Below, one piece after another: positions 8,852 through 16,826 of a DNA stretch of 64,000 nt. The notes below the pieces were generated by a model, which made no database searches, was not told where the DNA came from, and was given only the letters and a program-made list of their open reading frames with translations. This DNA is from Gemmatimonadota bacterium (GTDB lineage Bacteria > JAAXHH01): assembly GCA_026705925.1 (NCBI GenBank), contig JAPOZT010000034.1:248001-312000 (forward strand), read 5' to 3'. The position numbers and the translations under genes were made by a program. How positions within the stretch are numbered: the stretch's first letter is position 1; every line of letters starts with the position of its first letter.

Positions 8852-10083
8852 AAGCCGTACAATACATCAAGAGCGTACCCCGGTACCTGTTCGTCCGCAC
8901 CCTCGGCCACCGGCGCCCCGGCCCGGCCACCGGCGCGCTGTCGTGCATCCGCATGGCGGACGTCGATCCCCCCTCGCTTCCGACGCCTGAATGGATGCGG
9001 GTCAGGCCGCTGCTGAGCGGGATCTGCGGATCGGACCTTTCCACCATACGGGCGAAGGGCAGCCCCTATTTCTCGCCCCTGATCTCCGCGCCATTCGTCC
9101 TGGGCCATGAAGTGGTGGGCGAGGTCGAGGAGACCGGCTCGGCAGCCGGGAGCGTTTCCCGGGGAGACCGCGTGGTGATCGAACCCGGCCTCTGTTGCAC
9201 CGTCCGGGGCATCCACCCTCCGTGCCCGTCGTGCGCAGCAGGCGATTTCGGACTGTGCGAGATGGTCATGCACGGAGACCTTTCCCCAGGGATACAGACG
9301 GGTTACTGCAGGGACACGGGCGGTGGATGGAGTACATCCCTGGTGGCGCACCCCTTCCAGGTTCACCGGGTGCCCGATCGGCTTTCCGACGAGGAAGCGG
9401 TCCTGGTCGAGCCTTTCAGCTGCTGCCTGCACGCCGTGCTCAAGTCCTTCCCCGGTGACGACGAGACCATCCTGGTGATCGGCTGCGGCGCCGTCGGACT
9501 ACTCACCATCGCGGCCGTCCGGGCTCTGGGCGGGAAGTGCCGCATCCTCGCCGCCGCGCGGTATCCCCATCAGCAGACCCTGGCGGCCGCCCTCGGCGCC
9601 GACCGCGTCATCGGCCGGGGCGAAGACCTCTACGATACGGTCAGCGAAGTGACGGGCGCGGAGATCCACCGGCCCGAGATCGGGAGGCCCGTCTTCATCG
9701 GCGGCGTGCACCGGACCTTCGACTGCGTCGGATCGTCGCGTACCATCGACGACGCGCTGCGGCTGTCCGGCTCCGGCGGCGTCGTTACCGTCGTGGGCAT
9801 GCCGGGCATTCCTTCCGGTATTGACTGGACAGCGGTGTGGTACAAGGAATTGAAGGTGCAGGGAGCCTACGCCTACGGGACGGAGGAGCGCGAAGGCCGG
9901 TCCGTCCGGACCTTCGACCTGGCCATGGATCTGATCGCGTCGGGGAAGGTCGGCCTGGAGCCTCTCGTGACGGACCTCTTCCCCCTGAAGGAATACCGGA
10001 AGGCCATCGGCCGGGCGTTGGAAGCCGGCCGGCACGGCGCCGTCAAGGTGGCCTTCGACCTGAGAAACGAACCGGGGCCGTAA
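8848..10083 (+). CDS. Zinc-dependent medium-chain alcohol dehydrogenase
   Basis: The ATG at 8848 overlaps the stop of the acyl reductase fusion by four bases, so translation is probably coupled. The 411-residue protein is an MDR-superfamily enzyme: catalytic-zinc Cys in SGICGSD, GHEVVGEVEETG, a structural zinc loop with Cys residues (PPCPSCAAGDFGLCE plus a preceding CC), and a Rossmann loop VIGCGAVGLL. Such enzymes interconvert alcohols and aldehydes or ketones with NAD(P)H. The overlap suggests it handles the alcohol or aldehyde made by the reductase, but MDR substrates cannot be assigned from motifs. An extra N-terminal stretch (about 25 residues, basic) precedes the usual start of the fold. 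Confidence 0.9.
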   Translation: MKAVQYIKSVPRYLFVRTLGHRRPGPATGALSCIRMADVDPPSLPTPEWMRVRPLLSGICGSDLSTIRAKGSPYFSPLISAPFVLGHEVVGEVEETGSAAGSVSRGDRVVIEPGLCCTVRGIHPPCPSCAAGDFGLCEMVMHGDLSPGIQTGYCRDTGGGWSTSLVAHPFQVHRVPDRLSDEEAVLVEPFSCCLHAVLKSFPGDDETILVIGCGAVGLLTIAAVRALGGKCRILAAARYPHQQTLAAALGADRVIGRGEDLYDTVSEVTGAEIHRPEIGRPVFIGGVHRTFDCVGSSRTIDDALRLSGSGGVVTVVGMPGIPSGIDWTAVWYKELKVQGAYAYGTEEREGRSVRTFDLAMDLIASGKVGLEPLVTDLFPLKEYRKAIGRALEAGRHGAVKVAFDLRNEPGP

Positions 10084-10140
10084 GTCCGGTGTGGGCCGCG
10101 CCGAGGTTTCAACGGTAACCGTGCGTATCGGAGCACACTC

Positions 10141-11796
10141 GTGCCCTACCTGAAGTTATTGCACGCAAAAGACCCGCAAGTCCATGTCCTGTCGCGGGAT
10201 GTCACTACCCTGGGCCGTTCCGGCGAGGCCGACATCGCCATAGGCGGCGACCGGGGCGTTTCGAAGCTTCATGCGCGTATCGAAACGGAGGCGTCGGGCT
10301 TCGTGATCGCGGACCTGGGCAGCCGGAACGGGACCTATGTCAACGATCATCCGATCAGCGGCAAGCCCGCCCCGCTGCTGCCGGGTGACCGCATCCGGCT
10401 CGGAAGATCGGTTTTCGTCTTTGAGGAGGGAGAACCCGAAGGAACGGTACCGGAAAAGCGCACCGATGATCTGCAGGCGCCGGCCTCCCTCTTCCGGGCG
10501 GACCAGTTGCCGTACACGATGGCGGGCGGCACACCCGCCGTGAGGCCCGAGGATACCGACGGACGGCTGCTGAAACTCACGGAACTGAGCAAGGAGGTCA
10601 TGACGGCCCGTAGCGAGGCCGAATTGAGTGCACTCGTGACCCGGAGCCTGCTGGAATGGATGGAGGCGGACTGCTGCGCGATCGTCCATCCCATGGAAAC
10701 AGGGGAAGGATACGACTTCGAAATCCAGACGCTGGCCTCCCGGCCCGGATTCGAAGACCGGTCGATTTCGATCAGCACGACGGCGGTGAAACAGGCCCTG
10801 GAAAACCGGATGGCCTCGATCACCTCGAACGCCCTGGGGGACGAGCGGTTCAGGGACCGGCAGAGCGTAATCGTCCGTCGGTTGGTGTCCATCCTGTGCG
10901 TGCCCCTCTGGCATGAAGACCGGGTGTTCGGCCTGCTATACCTGGATTCCGCGGATCCGGCCGTGGAGTTCACCGTGGACCACCTCGGCCTGTCCAGCGC
11001 GGTGGCCAACCTGACCGCCATCAAGACCGACAACCTGCGCCTCTTCGACGCCGCGGTGGCCAAGAGCGCGTTGGACAAGGAACTGGCCCTGGCCGGCGAG
11101 ATCCAGGCCGGACTGCTGCCGGGGGAAAGCTATGCCTTCAACACGCTGGCCTGCGCGGGCACCCATGTCTCCTGCGAGGAGATCGGCGGGGACTACTATG
11201 ACTTCATCCCTTATGGAGAGGACGTCCTGACGGTGACGATCGCCGACGTCACCGGACACGGCCCTTCCAGCGCGCTGCTCATGGTCGCCTGCAAGACCAT
11301 GCTGACCACCCTCATCGACATCGGCGTACCGCTGGTGGAACGTGTCGGCAGGCTGAACGAGTACATACTCCATCACTCCTCGGTGAGCCAGTTCATCACC
11401 TTTTTCCACGCCGATATCGATACACGGACGAATACCCTGCGGTACTGCAACGCCGGGCACAATCCGCCCATGCTCCTTTCGCAGGATGGACCGGTTCAGA
11501 AGCTGCATTCAGTCGCGCCGCCTCTGGGGATCGCCGACGTTTCCTTTGAGTTGGAATCTGTACGGTTCGAACCCGGGACCAGGCTGGTCATGTATACCGA
11601 CGGCGTTACCGAGGCGGCCAACGCCGATGGCGAACTGTACGAAGAACAAAGACTCGAATCCCTGCTGACGAAGCACAGGGGCCAGGATGCGGGAGCATTG
11701 AAGGACACCGTCATGGCAGCGGTATTCGGGTTTTCAGCGGGATCCCGGCAATGCGACGACGTCACTCTGGCCGTGGTGGAGCATACGGGCGCGTAA
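10141..11796 (+). CDS. FHA-GAF-SpoIIE (PP2C-type) serine phosphatase
   Basis: GTG start; 551 residues. Residues 1-100 are an FHA phosphothreonine-binding domain (TLGRSGEADI, SKLHARI, DLGSRNGTYVND). About 135-310 resembles a GAF sensor domain. From about 335 to the end is an RsbU/SpoIIE-type PP2C phosphatase: EIGGDYYDF, ADVTGHGPSSALL, NAGHNPPM and YTDGVTEA supply the metal-binding Asp residues. Such proteins dephosphorylate anti-sigma-factor antagonists in partner-switching stress responses. The FHA domain suggests recruitment by a Ser/Thr kinase, though no kinase or anti-sigma partner lies in the window. No membrane segment. Confidence 0.93.
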   Translation: MPYLKLLHAKDPQVHVLSRDVTTLGRSGEADIAIGGDRGVSKLHARIETEASGFVIADLGSRNGTYVNDHPISGKPAPLLPGDRIRLGRSVFVFEEGEPEGTVPEKRTDDLQAPASLFRADQLPYTMAGGTPAVRPEDTDGRLLKLTELSKEVMTARSEAELSALVTRSLLEWMEADCCAIVHPMETGEGYDFEIQTLASRPGFEDRSISISTTAVKQALENRMASITSNALGDERFRDRQSVIVRRLVSILCVPLWHEDRVFGLLYLDSADPAVEFTVDHLGLSSAVANLTAIKTDNLRLFDAAVAKSALDKELALAGEIQAGLLPGESYAFNTLACAGTHVSCEEIGGDYYDFIPYGEDVLTVTIADVTGHGPSSALLMVACKTMLTTLIDIGVPLVERVGRLNEYILHHSSVSQFITFFHADIDTRTNTLRYCNAGHNPPMLLSQDGPVQKLHSVAPPLGIADVSFELESVRFEPGTRLVMYTDGVTEAANADGELYEEQRLESLLTKHRGQDAGALKDTVMAAVFGFSAGSRQCDDVTLAVVEHTGA

Positions 11797-11851
11797 TCCC
11801 GGCGCGTAATAACCGCGAAGCGCCGTGAGCCCGTGCGTCCCCGTGAGCCCG

Positions 11852-12904
11852 TCAGATCCAGCCGTGATCGATGTTCACCGGCGTGCCGGACTGCTGGTGG
11901 GTCCACTGTCCCCCGCTGGCCAGCGGCACTTCTCGGCCGGAAATGGAAGACTGCTCTGCGGCGAACAGGATCTCCATGACGTGGCGGCCCCATTCGCCCG
12001 GGGTGGGCGGCTCGATATCCTTGCGGATCGCCTCGACGAACCCCTTCCATTCGTTGTGCATGGGATTAGGCGGGTCGTCGAAGGGCACGTCTTCCCACCG
12101 GTTGTCCTTGCCCACCCTGACGTATTTCTCGCCGGACTCGCTGAAGCGAAGCGAACCGTTGGCGCAGATCACCTGGCACTCGTGATTGGGGCCGCCGTCG
12201 GCGTACCCGACGGCCACCGCCACGCCCGACGTGCCGTTCTTGTAGCGGATGAAGGCCGTGGCTGAATCGTCCGCGGCCTGGTAGTGCGCCCGGTTGCCGA
12301 TGGTGGCGGAAACCGAGACCGCCTGCGAGCCCATGACCCAGGAGAGCCGGTCCACCACGTGGACCCCGTTGGTCATCCACATGCCGCCGCCATGGAACCG
12401 GCTGCGGTACTGGGGCCTGCGGCTGCCGTACCCCCAGTTCTTGGACATGTAGCACACCCCCGTGATGGCCGGTCCCAGGACGCCGGAATCGAGGATCTCC
12501 TTGGCCTTGACGCTGGTGCCGTAGAAGTGCTGCGTCAGGCCCACCATGAGCTTGACGCCGTTGGCCGCGGCGGCGGCGATCATATCGTCGCACTGGTCCA
12601 GGCTGATCGCCATGGGCTTCTCCACCAAGACGTGCTTGCCCGCGTTGCAGGCGTCCACGGTCAGCCGGTGGTGCAGCTGGTGGCCGAGGACGATGGCCAC
12701 CGCTTCGATCTCGTCGTCCTCGAGCAGTTCCGTGTGAGTGGCATACCCCCTGGGGATGTCGTAGTTGTCCATGTATTCGCAGCGCTTTTCCTCGAGTAGA
12801 TCGGCGACCGCCACGATCTCCACGCCGTCCAGGTTCGCTATGGCCTCGCAGTGGGGTCGGGCAATGCCGCCCAAACCGATGATGCCGACACGCAAGTTAG
12901 ACAA
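11852..12904 (-). CDS. Gfo/Idh/MocA family oxidoreductase
   Basis: 350 residues from a TTG start with AAGGAG upstream. N-terminal Rossmann fold begins VGIIGLGGIARPHCEAI; the conserved EKPMAI motif with the catalytic Lys is near residue 95, and the C-terminal half has the substrate-domain helix MTNGVHVVDRLSW with the conserved His. The family oxidises or reduces sugars, inositols and related polyols with NAD(P). It converges with the phosphatase gene upstream and stands alone on the minus strand. Substrate unknown. Two further homologues lie at 49.5 and 63 kb. Confidence 0.93.
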   Translation of the reverse strand: MSNLRVGIIGLGGIARPHCEAIANLDGVEIVAVADLLEEKRCEYMDNYDIPRGYATHTELLEDDEIEAVAIVLGHQLHHRLTVDACNAGKHVLVEKPMAISLDQCDDMIAAAAANGVKLMVGLTQHFYGTSVKAKEILDSGVLGPAITGVCYMSKNWGYGSRRPQYRSRFHGGGMWMTNGVHVVDRLSWVMGSQAVSVSATIGNRAHYQAADDSATAFIRYKNGTSGVAVAVGYADGGPNHECQVICANGSLRFSESGEKYVRVGKDNRWEDVPFDDPPNPMHNEWKGFVEAIRKDIEPPTPGEWGRHVMEILFAAEQSSISGREVPLASGGQWTHQQSGTPVNIDHGWI

Positions 12905-13176
12905 GGGTGAGGCTCCTTTAGTATGTTTGTGTCAGTGTGGGACTCGTTGATGTAACCTCATTGCGGAAGTTCGACGTGACCAGGATCAGCCGCTGGTCAT
13001 TACCCACGTTCAGCCTCTAGTGGTCGAAATTTTCAACCCCGAAGATTGCACACCGGTTCGGTACAGCATGCTCATCGTTAAACCATCTGAAGGATGAAGC
13101 CTGAAGAATACAACGGCGCTATCCCGGAATGGCATATGGCGTGTCGACTGTGCGACGGTAGAGAGCAAGCTGGCGG

Positions 13177-13539
13177 TCAGTTGTCATTCTTGACAGGCCC
13201 CAATTCGGTTATCAGTGCCTGTACAATCCGCCTCAGTTCTGGCAGGTTGTTATTGGCGTAGGTCCATACTCGTTCCGGCATCACCCTATCGTAACCATGG
13301 CTCAAGAGGTTGCGAAAATCAACAATGCGACGCAGTTGGGGTATCCGTTGCGACAAATCGGGATCAATGTCATGTAATCGATTCAGCGCTTCCCCGATGA
13401 TTTCGAACTTGCGTTCGACTGCGGCCTGCTTTTCGTCGGTGCCAATGTAGGCAATTCGGTCAACCCCATCGAGATAACGCTCGATATCAGCGGCCGCGTT
13501 TTCGACGTCAGCAAGTAGAACGCGGGCGTCATAGTACAT
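13177..13539 (-). CDS. hepT: HepT-like HEPN toxin (ribonuclease)
   Basis: 120 residues, all-helical, DUF86/HepT type. The catalytic motif RNLLSHGY occupies residues 76-83 and fits R-X4-H-X-Y exactly; in characterised HepT-MntA pairs this Tyr is the residue that MntA AMPylates to silence the RNase. The start lies inside the end of the upstream nucleotidyltransferase (11-nt overlap), a typical coupled toxin-antitoxin arrangement. Lower GC than the neighbouring genes suggests acquisition. Confidence 0.9.
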   Translation of the reverse strand: MYYDARVLLADVENAAADIERYLDGVDRIAYIGTDEKQAAVERKFEIIGEALNRLHDIDPDLSQRIPQLRRIVDFRNLLSHGYDRVMPERVWTYANNNLPELRRIVQALITELGPVKNDN

Positions 13540-13840
13540 ATATCAACTCTCGGGACTTATCGATTGCCTCCTGAAGATACGGATTGCGAATGGTGCCGGA
13601 CTCTATCAGATCCACTGGACGTTCAAGCGAACGACACAGGGCATCTCTGAAGTCGAAATACTGATCCAGCGAGGCAGGATCGCCTCGACGAGTGAATTCC
13701 ACCACGAAATCCGCGTCGCTAGTCTCCGGGTCAAAATCCGTACCTCTTGCCGCGGAACCGAAGACTTCAAGCCGTTCCACTTCGAATTGGCGGCATATTT
13801 CGGCGATTTCTTCGTGTTTGTCAGCAATAGCAGCGTGCAT
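13529..13840 (-). CDS. mntA: MntA-like nucleotidyltransferase antitoxin
   Basis: 103 residues of the minimal nucleotidyltransferase fold. The active-site motif is GS at 28-29 followed by D42 and D44 (G-S-x12-D-x-D, two residues longer than the common x10 spacing). GGGAG lies a few bases before the ATG. In the known system the enzyme transfers AMP to the HepT active-site Tyr. It is transcribed first, with hepT overlapping its end. Confidence 0.9.
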   Translation of the reverse strand: MHAAIADKHEEIAEICRQFEVERLEVFGSAARGTDFDPETSDADFVVEFTRRGDPASLDQYFDFRDALCRSLERPVDLIESGTIRNPYLQEAIDKSRELIYVL

Positions 13841-14337
13841 GACCCATCTCCCGATCGAATAAATGTATTGACTGCGCCCAATTCGCCTGAGCTGCCGTCG
13901 GCGACCTTGAGTTTCATCGTTATCCTCATGTCCCGATTACGGCAACCACTTACGCCCAAACTCAGGGGGAATATAGTACAACGGTAATTTGTCGTCTCTC
14001 AGTTGACAACTGTAATTCGCGGTCGACTGTATCATGACTTCAATATCGGACAGCAAATCAACGGGTATATCTGACACTACACCAGGAATGTAGTCCATGC
14101 TCTGAAAACGAGTACAGGTCGATCTCATAGCGGTATTGTTTGAAGTCCTGACATCCTGAGATGATCGAATGCAATTTCCGTCGTTCTCTGCAGGCAAGCT
14201 ATGACAGGTTGACAACCGGGAAAGAAAATGCCAAACTCCTTTCAATACAAGCAAACAGCCCAACATTCATCGGTTCTCATGATCCAGTCGCATCTATCCC
14301 CGTGACCTCAAGATGCGGAGATTCCCGGGAGCACTCC
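13841..14337. other. Intergenic region between the HepT/MntA pair and the cyclase
   Basis: About 500 bp, less GC-rich than the flanks. A minus-strand frame at 13937-14098 could code for 53 residues beginning MDYIPGVV but has no Shine-Dalgarno sequence and no recognised family; it may be a gene remnant. A TTGACA at 14003 has no matching -10 element at proper spacing. No RNA gene or repeat seen. Confidence 0.4.
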
Positions 14338-16137
14338 ATGTACCGTAAACGGAAACACGGACGTATTCGCAGGCTGGTCCTTAGCCTGATCCTTGCGACC
14401 ACGGCCCTCTGCCTGCTTGCTTCTTCGAAAGCCTCCGCCCAGTACATGCCGGTAGGCCCCGACGACGTGGTCGATCTTTCGCCCGTCATTTCAGGACGCC
14501 ACTACCAGTACTGGCCGGGCGGCCAGATCCACCACCAGCCCCTCGTCGTGCCCTATATCGTACACGGAGACCGACCCTGGGCATCTGACCTGATCATACT
14601 GGACGAAAACACGGCGACGCAGACGGATACGCCGGCCCACATGATGCCGCCCCAGCACAGCGGTCTGCCAAACGCCCATTACTGGGGTGACCTGACGGTG
14701 GAGAAAGTCCCGGCATGGCAGCTGGTGGGCGAGGTGTACAAGATCGACGGCCGGTCCATGCTGGACCAGGCTCCGCCGGGCGTGAGTCCCCTGTTCACCA
14801 TAGATGTGGTCAAGGCCGCCGAGGCGGCGCACAGGCCCATGGGACCGGGCGACGCCGTCCTGTACTGGAGCGGGTACGACGACCGCCACGACCGGCCCGC
14901 GCCGGACGACCGCCGCCTGATCGTGGAACCCGTCGTGGGGACGGCGCCTGGATGGCCCGCGCCGGACTACGACGCGGCGGAATACGTGGGCAGCCGGGGA
15001 GTCTGGCTCATGGGCATCGACAGTCCGAGCATGGGTGGACTGGGCCCGCCCCGCTACATCGCGTCGGGTCCCGATGGCATGTATGTAAACCCCCTCGCCC
15101 TGGAAAGCCATCTCGGCCATTTCAAGCACGGCGCCGTCCATACTGAGGGACTGATCAACCTGGACAGGACGCCCAACGGATCCCTTTACATCGCCCTGCC
15201 GGTCAAGCACGAAAACTCACCCACGGTGGAAACGCGGGCGGTGGCCATAACCAATCCGGACCTGGCTGCCCGTCTGCTCGAGGCCGTTAAGTCGAAACGG
15301 GTGGTCGACCTCTCCGTAACGCTGTCCATGGACCGCCCCGTCTGGTGGCCGGGCCGGGGCGTGGGCCGTCACGTCTTCCCCTATTCGAGGGTGCAGCCGG
15401 TGAACTATTTCGATGGTCCCTTCGGCCCCTACTGGGTCAACACCCACTTCATGGATGCGCATACCGGAACCCACGTGGATCCGCCCGCGCACTATGGCCC
15501 TCCGCCCGGATTCGATACGGGCAGGTATGACGAAACGGTCCGCGCCGCGCTGAGGGAGTTCGAGGCCGAACACGGTCCGCTGAAGCGCACGGAGATGACG
15601 ACGGAAAAGGTCCCGTTGCACCACTTCATGGGGCCCGCCCGGGTCGTCAACGTGCAGCACCGCGTGGGGACGACCTCGTGGGATGACTGGCCGGCCTCAC
15701 CGGCCATCACGCTGGACGATGTCAGGAGACACGAGGATCTGTACGGGGAGATCGAGGACGGCGAGGTCGTGCTCTTCCATACGGGACATACGGACACCCA
15801 CTTCCGCCGCTTCATCCGGGTTGTGATGGAACAGACTGTCAAAGCGCCCCTGGACGGACAGTCCGAGGGATGGCCGGCACCGGGTGCGGAAGTTATCGCC
15901 TACCTGGCCGGCAAAGGCGTGAAGCACGTGGGCATCGATACACCCGACATGGGATCGGTGGATCCGGTGGAATCCATGAAGACGCACTGGACGGCGGTGA
16001 ACCACGACATGATCTTCACGGAGTATCTGATTGGCGTGGGGCAGCTTCCGCCGAAAGGCGCTTTCTTCATCTTCCTGTGTCCACACCTCGAAAACAACCA
16101 CGGCGGACCGGGAAGGGCCATCGCCATACTTCCGTAA
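14338..16137 (+). CDS. Secreted tandem-duplicated cyclase/kynurenine formamidase-like hydrolase
   Basis: Start at ATG 14338 gives a basic N-terminus, a hydrophobic segment and an Ala-x-Ala cleavage site (SSKASAQ), a clear Sec signal; the frame is open to 14161 but that would bury the signal. The 599-residue protein has two copies of the cyclase fold (PF04199, KynB-like metal hydrolases). The second copy carries the full metal motif DAHTGTHVDPPAH. In the first copy the aligned motif is ENTATQTDTPAH, so two metal His are replaced by Asn and Gln. Both copies end with the family's H-T/S-G and GVKHVGIDTPD-like or GVWLMGIDSPS-like segments. Predicted amide or lactone hydrolase of the periplasm; substrate unknown. 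Confidence 0.88.
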   Translation: MYRKRKHGRIRRLVLSLILATTALCLLASSKASAQYMPVGPDDVVDLSPVISGRHYQYWPGGQIHHQPLVVPYIVHGDRPWASDLIILDENTATQTDTPAHMMPPQHSGLPNAHYWGDLTVEKVPAWQLVGEVYKIDGRSMLDQAPPGVSPLFTIDVVKAAEAAHRPMGPGDAVLYWSGYDDRHDRPAPDDRRLIVEPVVGTAPGWPAPDYDAAEYVGSRGVWLMGIDSPSMGGLGPPRYIASGPDGMYVNPLALESHLGHFKHGAVHTEGLINLDRTPNGSLYIALPVKHENSPTVETRAVAITNPDLAARLLEAVKSKRVVDLSVTLSMDRPVWWPGRGVGRHVFPYSRVQPVNYFDGPFGPYWVNTHFMDAHTGTHVDPPAHYGPPPGFDTGRYDETVRAALREFEAEHGPLKRTEMTTEKVPLHHFMGPARVVNVQHRVGTTSWDDWPASPAITLDDVRRHEDLYGEIEDGEVVLFHTGHTDTHFRRFIRVVMEQTVKAPLDGQSEGWPAPGAEVIAYLAGKGVKHVGIDTPDMGSVDPVESMKTHWTAVNHDMIFTEYLIGVGQLPPKGAFFIFLCPHLENNHGGPGRAIAILP

Positions 16138-16247
16138 GGCGGCGTAACGATCGCCACTTGCCCGGGCGGCCCATCTGGTCCGCCCGACCGTGTCAACCGC
16201 GCCCGCCCGCGGTCCAACGCCGTACGGACAGCCCACCGCGCGGCGAT

Positions 16248-16826
16248 TTACGAATCGTCCGCGTCCCGTCCCACCCCCAGGGCGTCCGCGACGCGGTTGA
16301 TGTAGTTGAACCACGACGCGATCAGGGTGATCTGTAGGATCGCTACGTCGTCGAACCCCTCGGACCGCAGTCCTTCGAGATCGTCTTTGCGGATCTGCGT
16401 GGCATCCTCGGTAAGCCGGATGGCGTAATCCAGCATCGCCCGGTCCTGCGCGTTCAGCGGCGCCTTGTCGTAGTCGTACTTGATCGCTTCGACCAGTTCG
16501 CTGTCCAACGTGACCCGACGCAGAAACTCTGCGTGCGAATCTATTCAGTATACACACCGGTTTCTCGACGAGACAATGGTCGAAATCATCTCGTGCTGCC
16601 TGCGGCTCAACGGGAGATCCGGCGACATCAACACCCCGAACGTGGCGAAGGCGTGATGCAGCGCCTCCGGGATCAGTGAATGCGACGCCACGATGCCGGA
16701 AGTGCCGTCGTAGGTGGGATGCACCGGCGTGTCGTACTCCGCGGGATAAAGCGCGCGCTGTGCCTCGAGGGCGGCGAGCAGCCGTTCGTCCCCATCCGAC
16801 GCGGAGACGGTCTTAATCCATGCCAT
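16248..16826 (-). CDS. AhpD-like peroxidase-related selenoprotein (in-frame UGA at the second Cys of CxxC)
   Basis: The frame runs 193 codons from ATG 16826 (AGGAG upstream) with one internal TGA at 16545-16547, codon 94. The protein matches the AhpD/carboxymuconolactone-decarboxylase-like peroxidase-related family before and after this codon without any frame change. Family active site: Glu, then 12 residues later C-x-x-C, then x-x-x-H. Here Glu79, Cys91, UGA94 and His98 fit that spacing exactly, so UGA replaces the second redox Cys (CVYU). A hairpin starts 10 nt after UGA (see SECIS entry). Read as selenocysteine, the product is 192 residues, normal for the family. It overlaps the APC permease end by 14 nt. 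A nonsense mutation remains possible but would be a striking coincidence. No sel genes lie in the window. Confidence 0.85.
16518..16547 (-). promoter_or_regulatory. Predicted bacterial SECIS hairpin just after the in-frame UGA
   Basis: Read on the minus strand, the UGA (16547-16545) is followed by 10 nt and then ACGCAGA-GTT-TCTGCGT, a perfect 7-bp stem (or 6 bp with loop AGTTT). The apical loop begins 16-17 nt after UGA and has a G in its first two positions. This meets the loose bacterial SECIS consensus (stem-loop within about 16-37 nt of UGA, G near the loop start). Confidence 0.7.

Noticed and set aside
14003..14036. TTGACA promoter before the cyclase
   Set aside because: The only -10-like TATCAT lies 21 nt away, too far for a normal spacer.
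14161..14337. N-terminal extension of the cyclase
   Set aside because: It would place about 59 residues before a clear signal peptide.
16545..16547. UGA as a plain nonsense mutation splitting an AhpD-like gene into two genes
   Set aside because: The stop lies exactly at the second catalytic Cys, the frame continues undamaged, and a SECIS-like hairpin follows; selenocysteine explains all three. Kept as the alternative.
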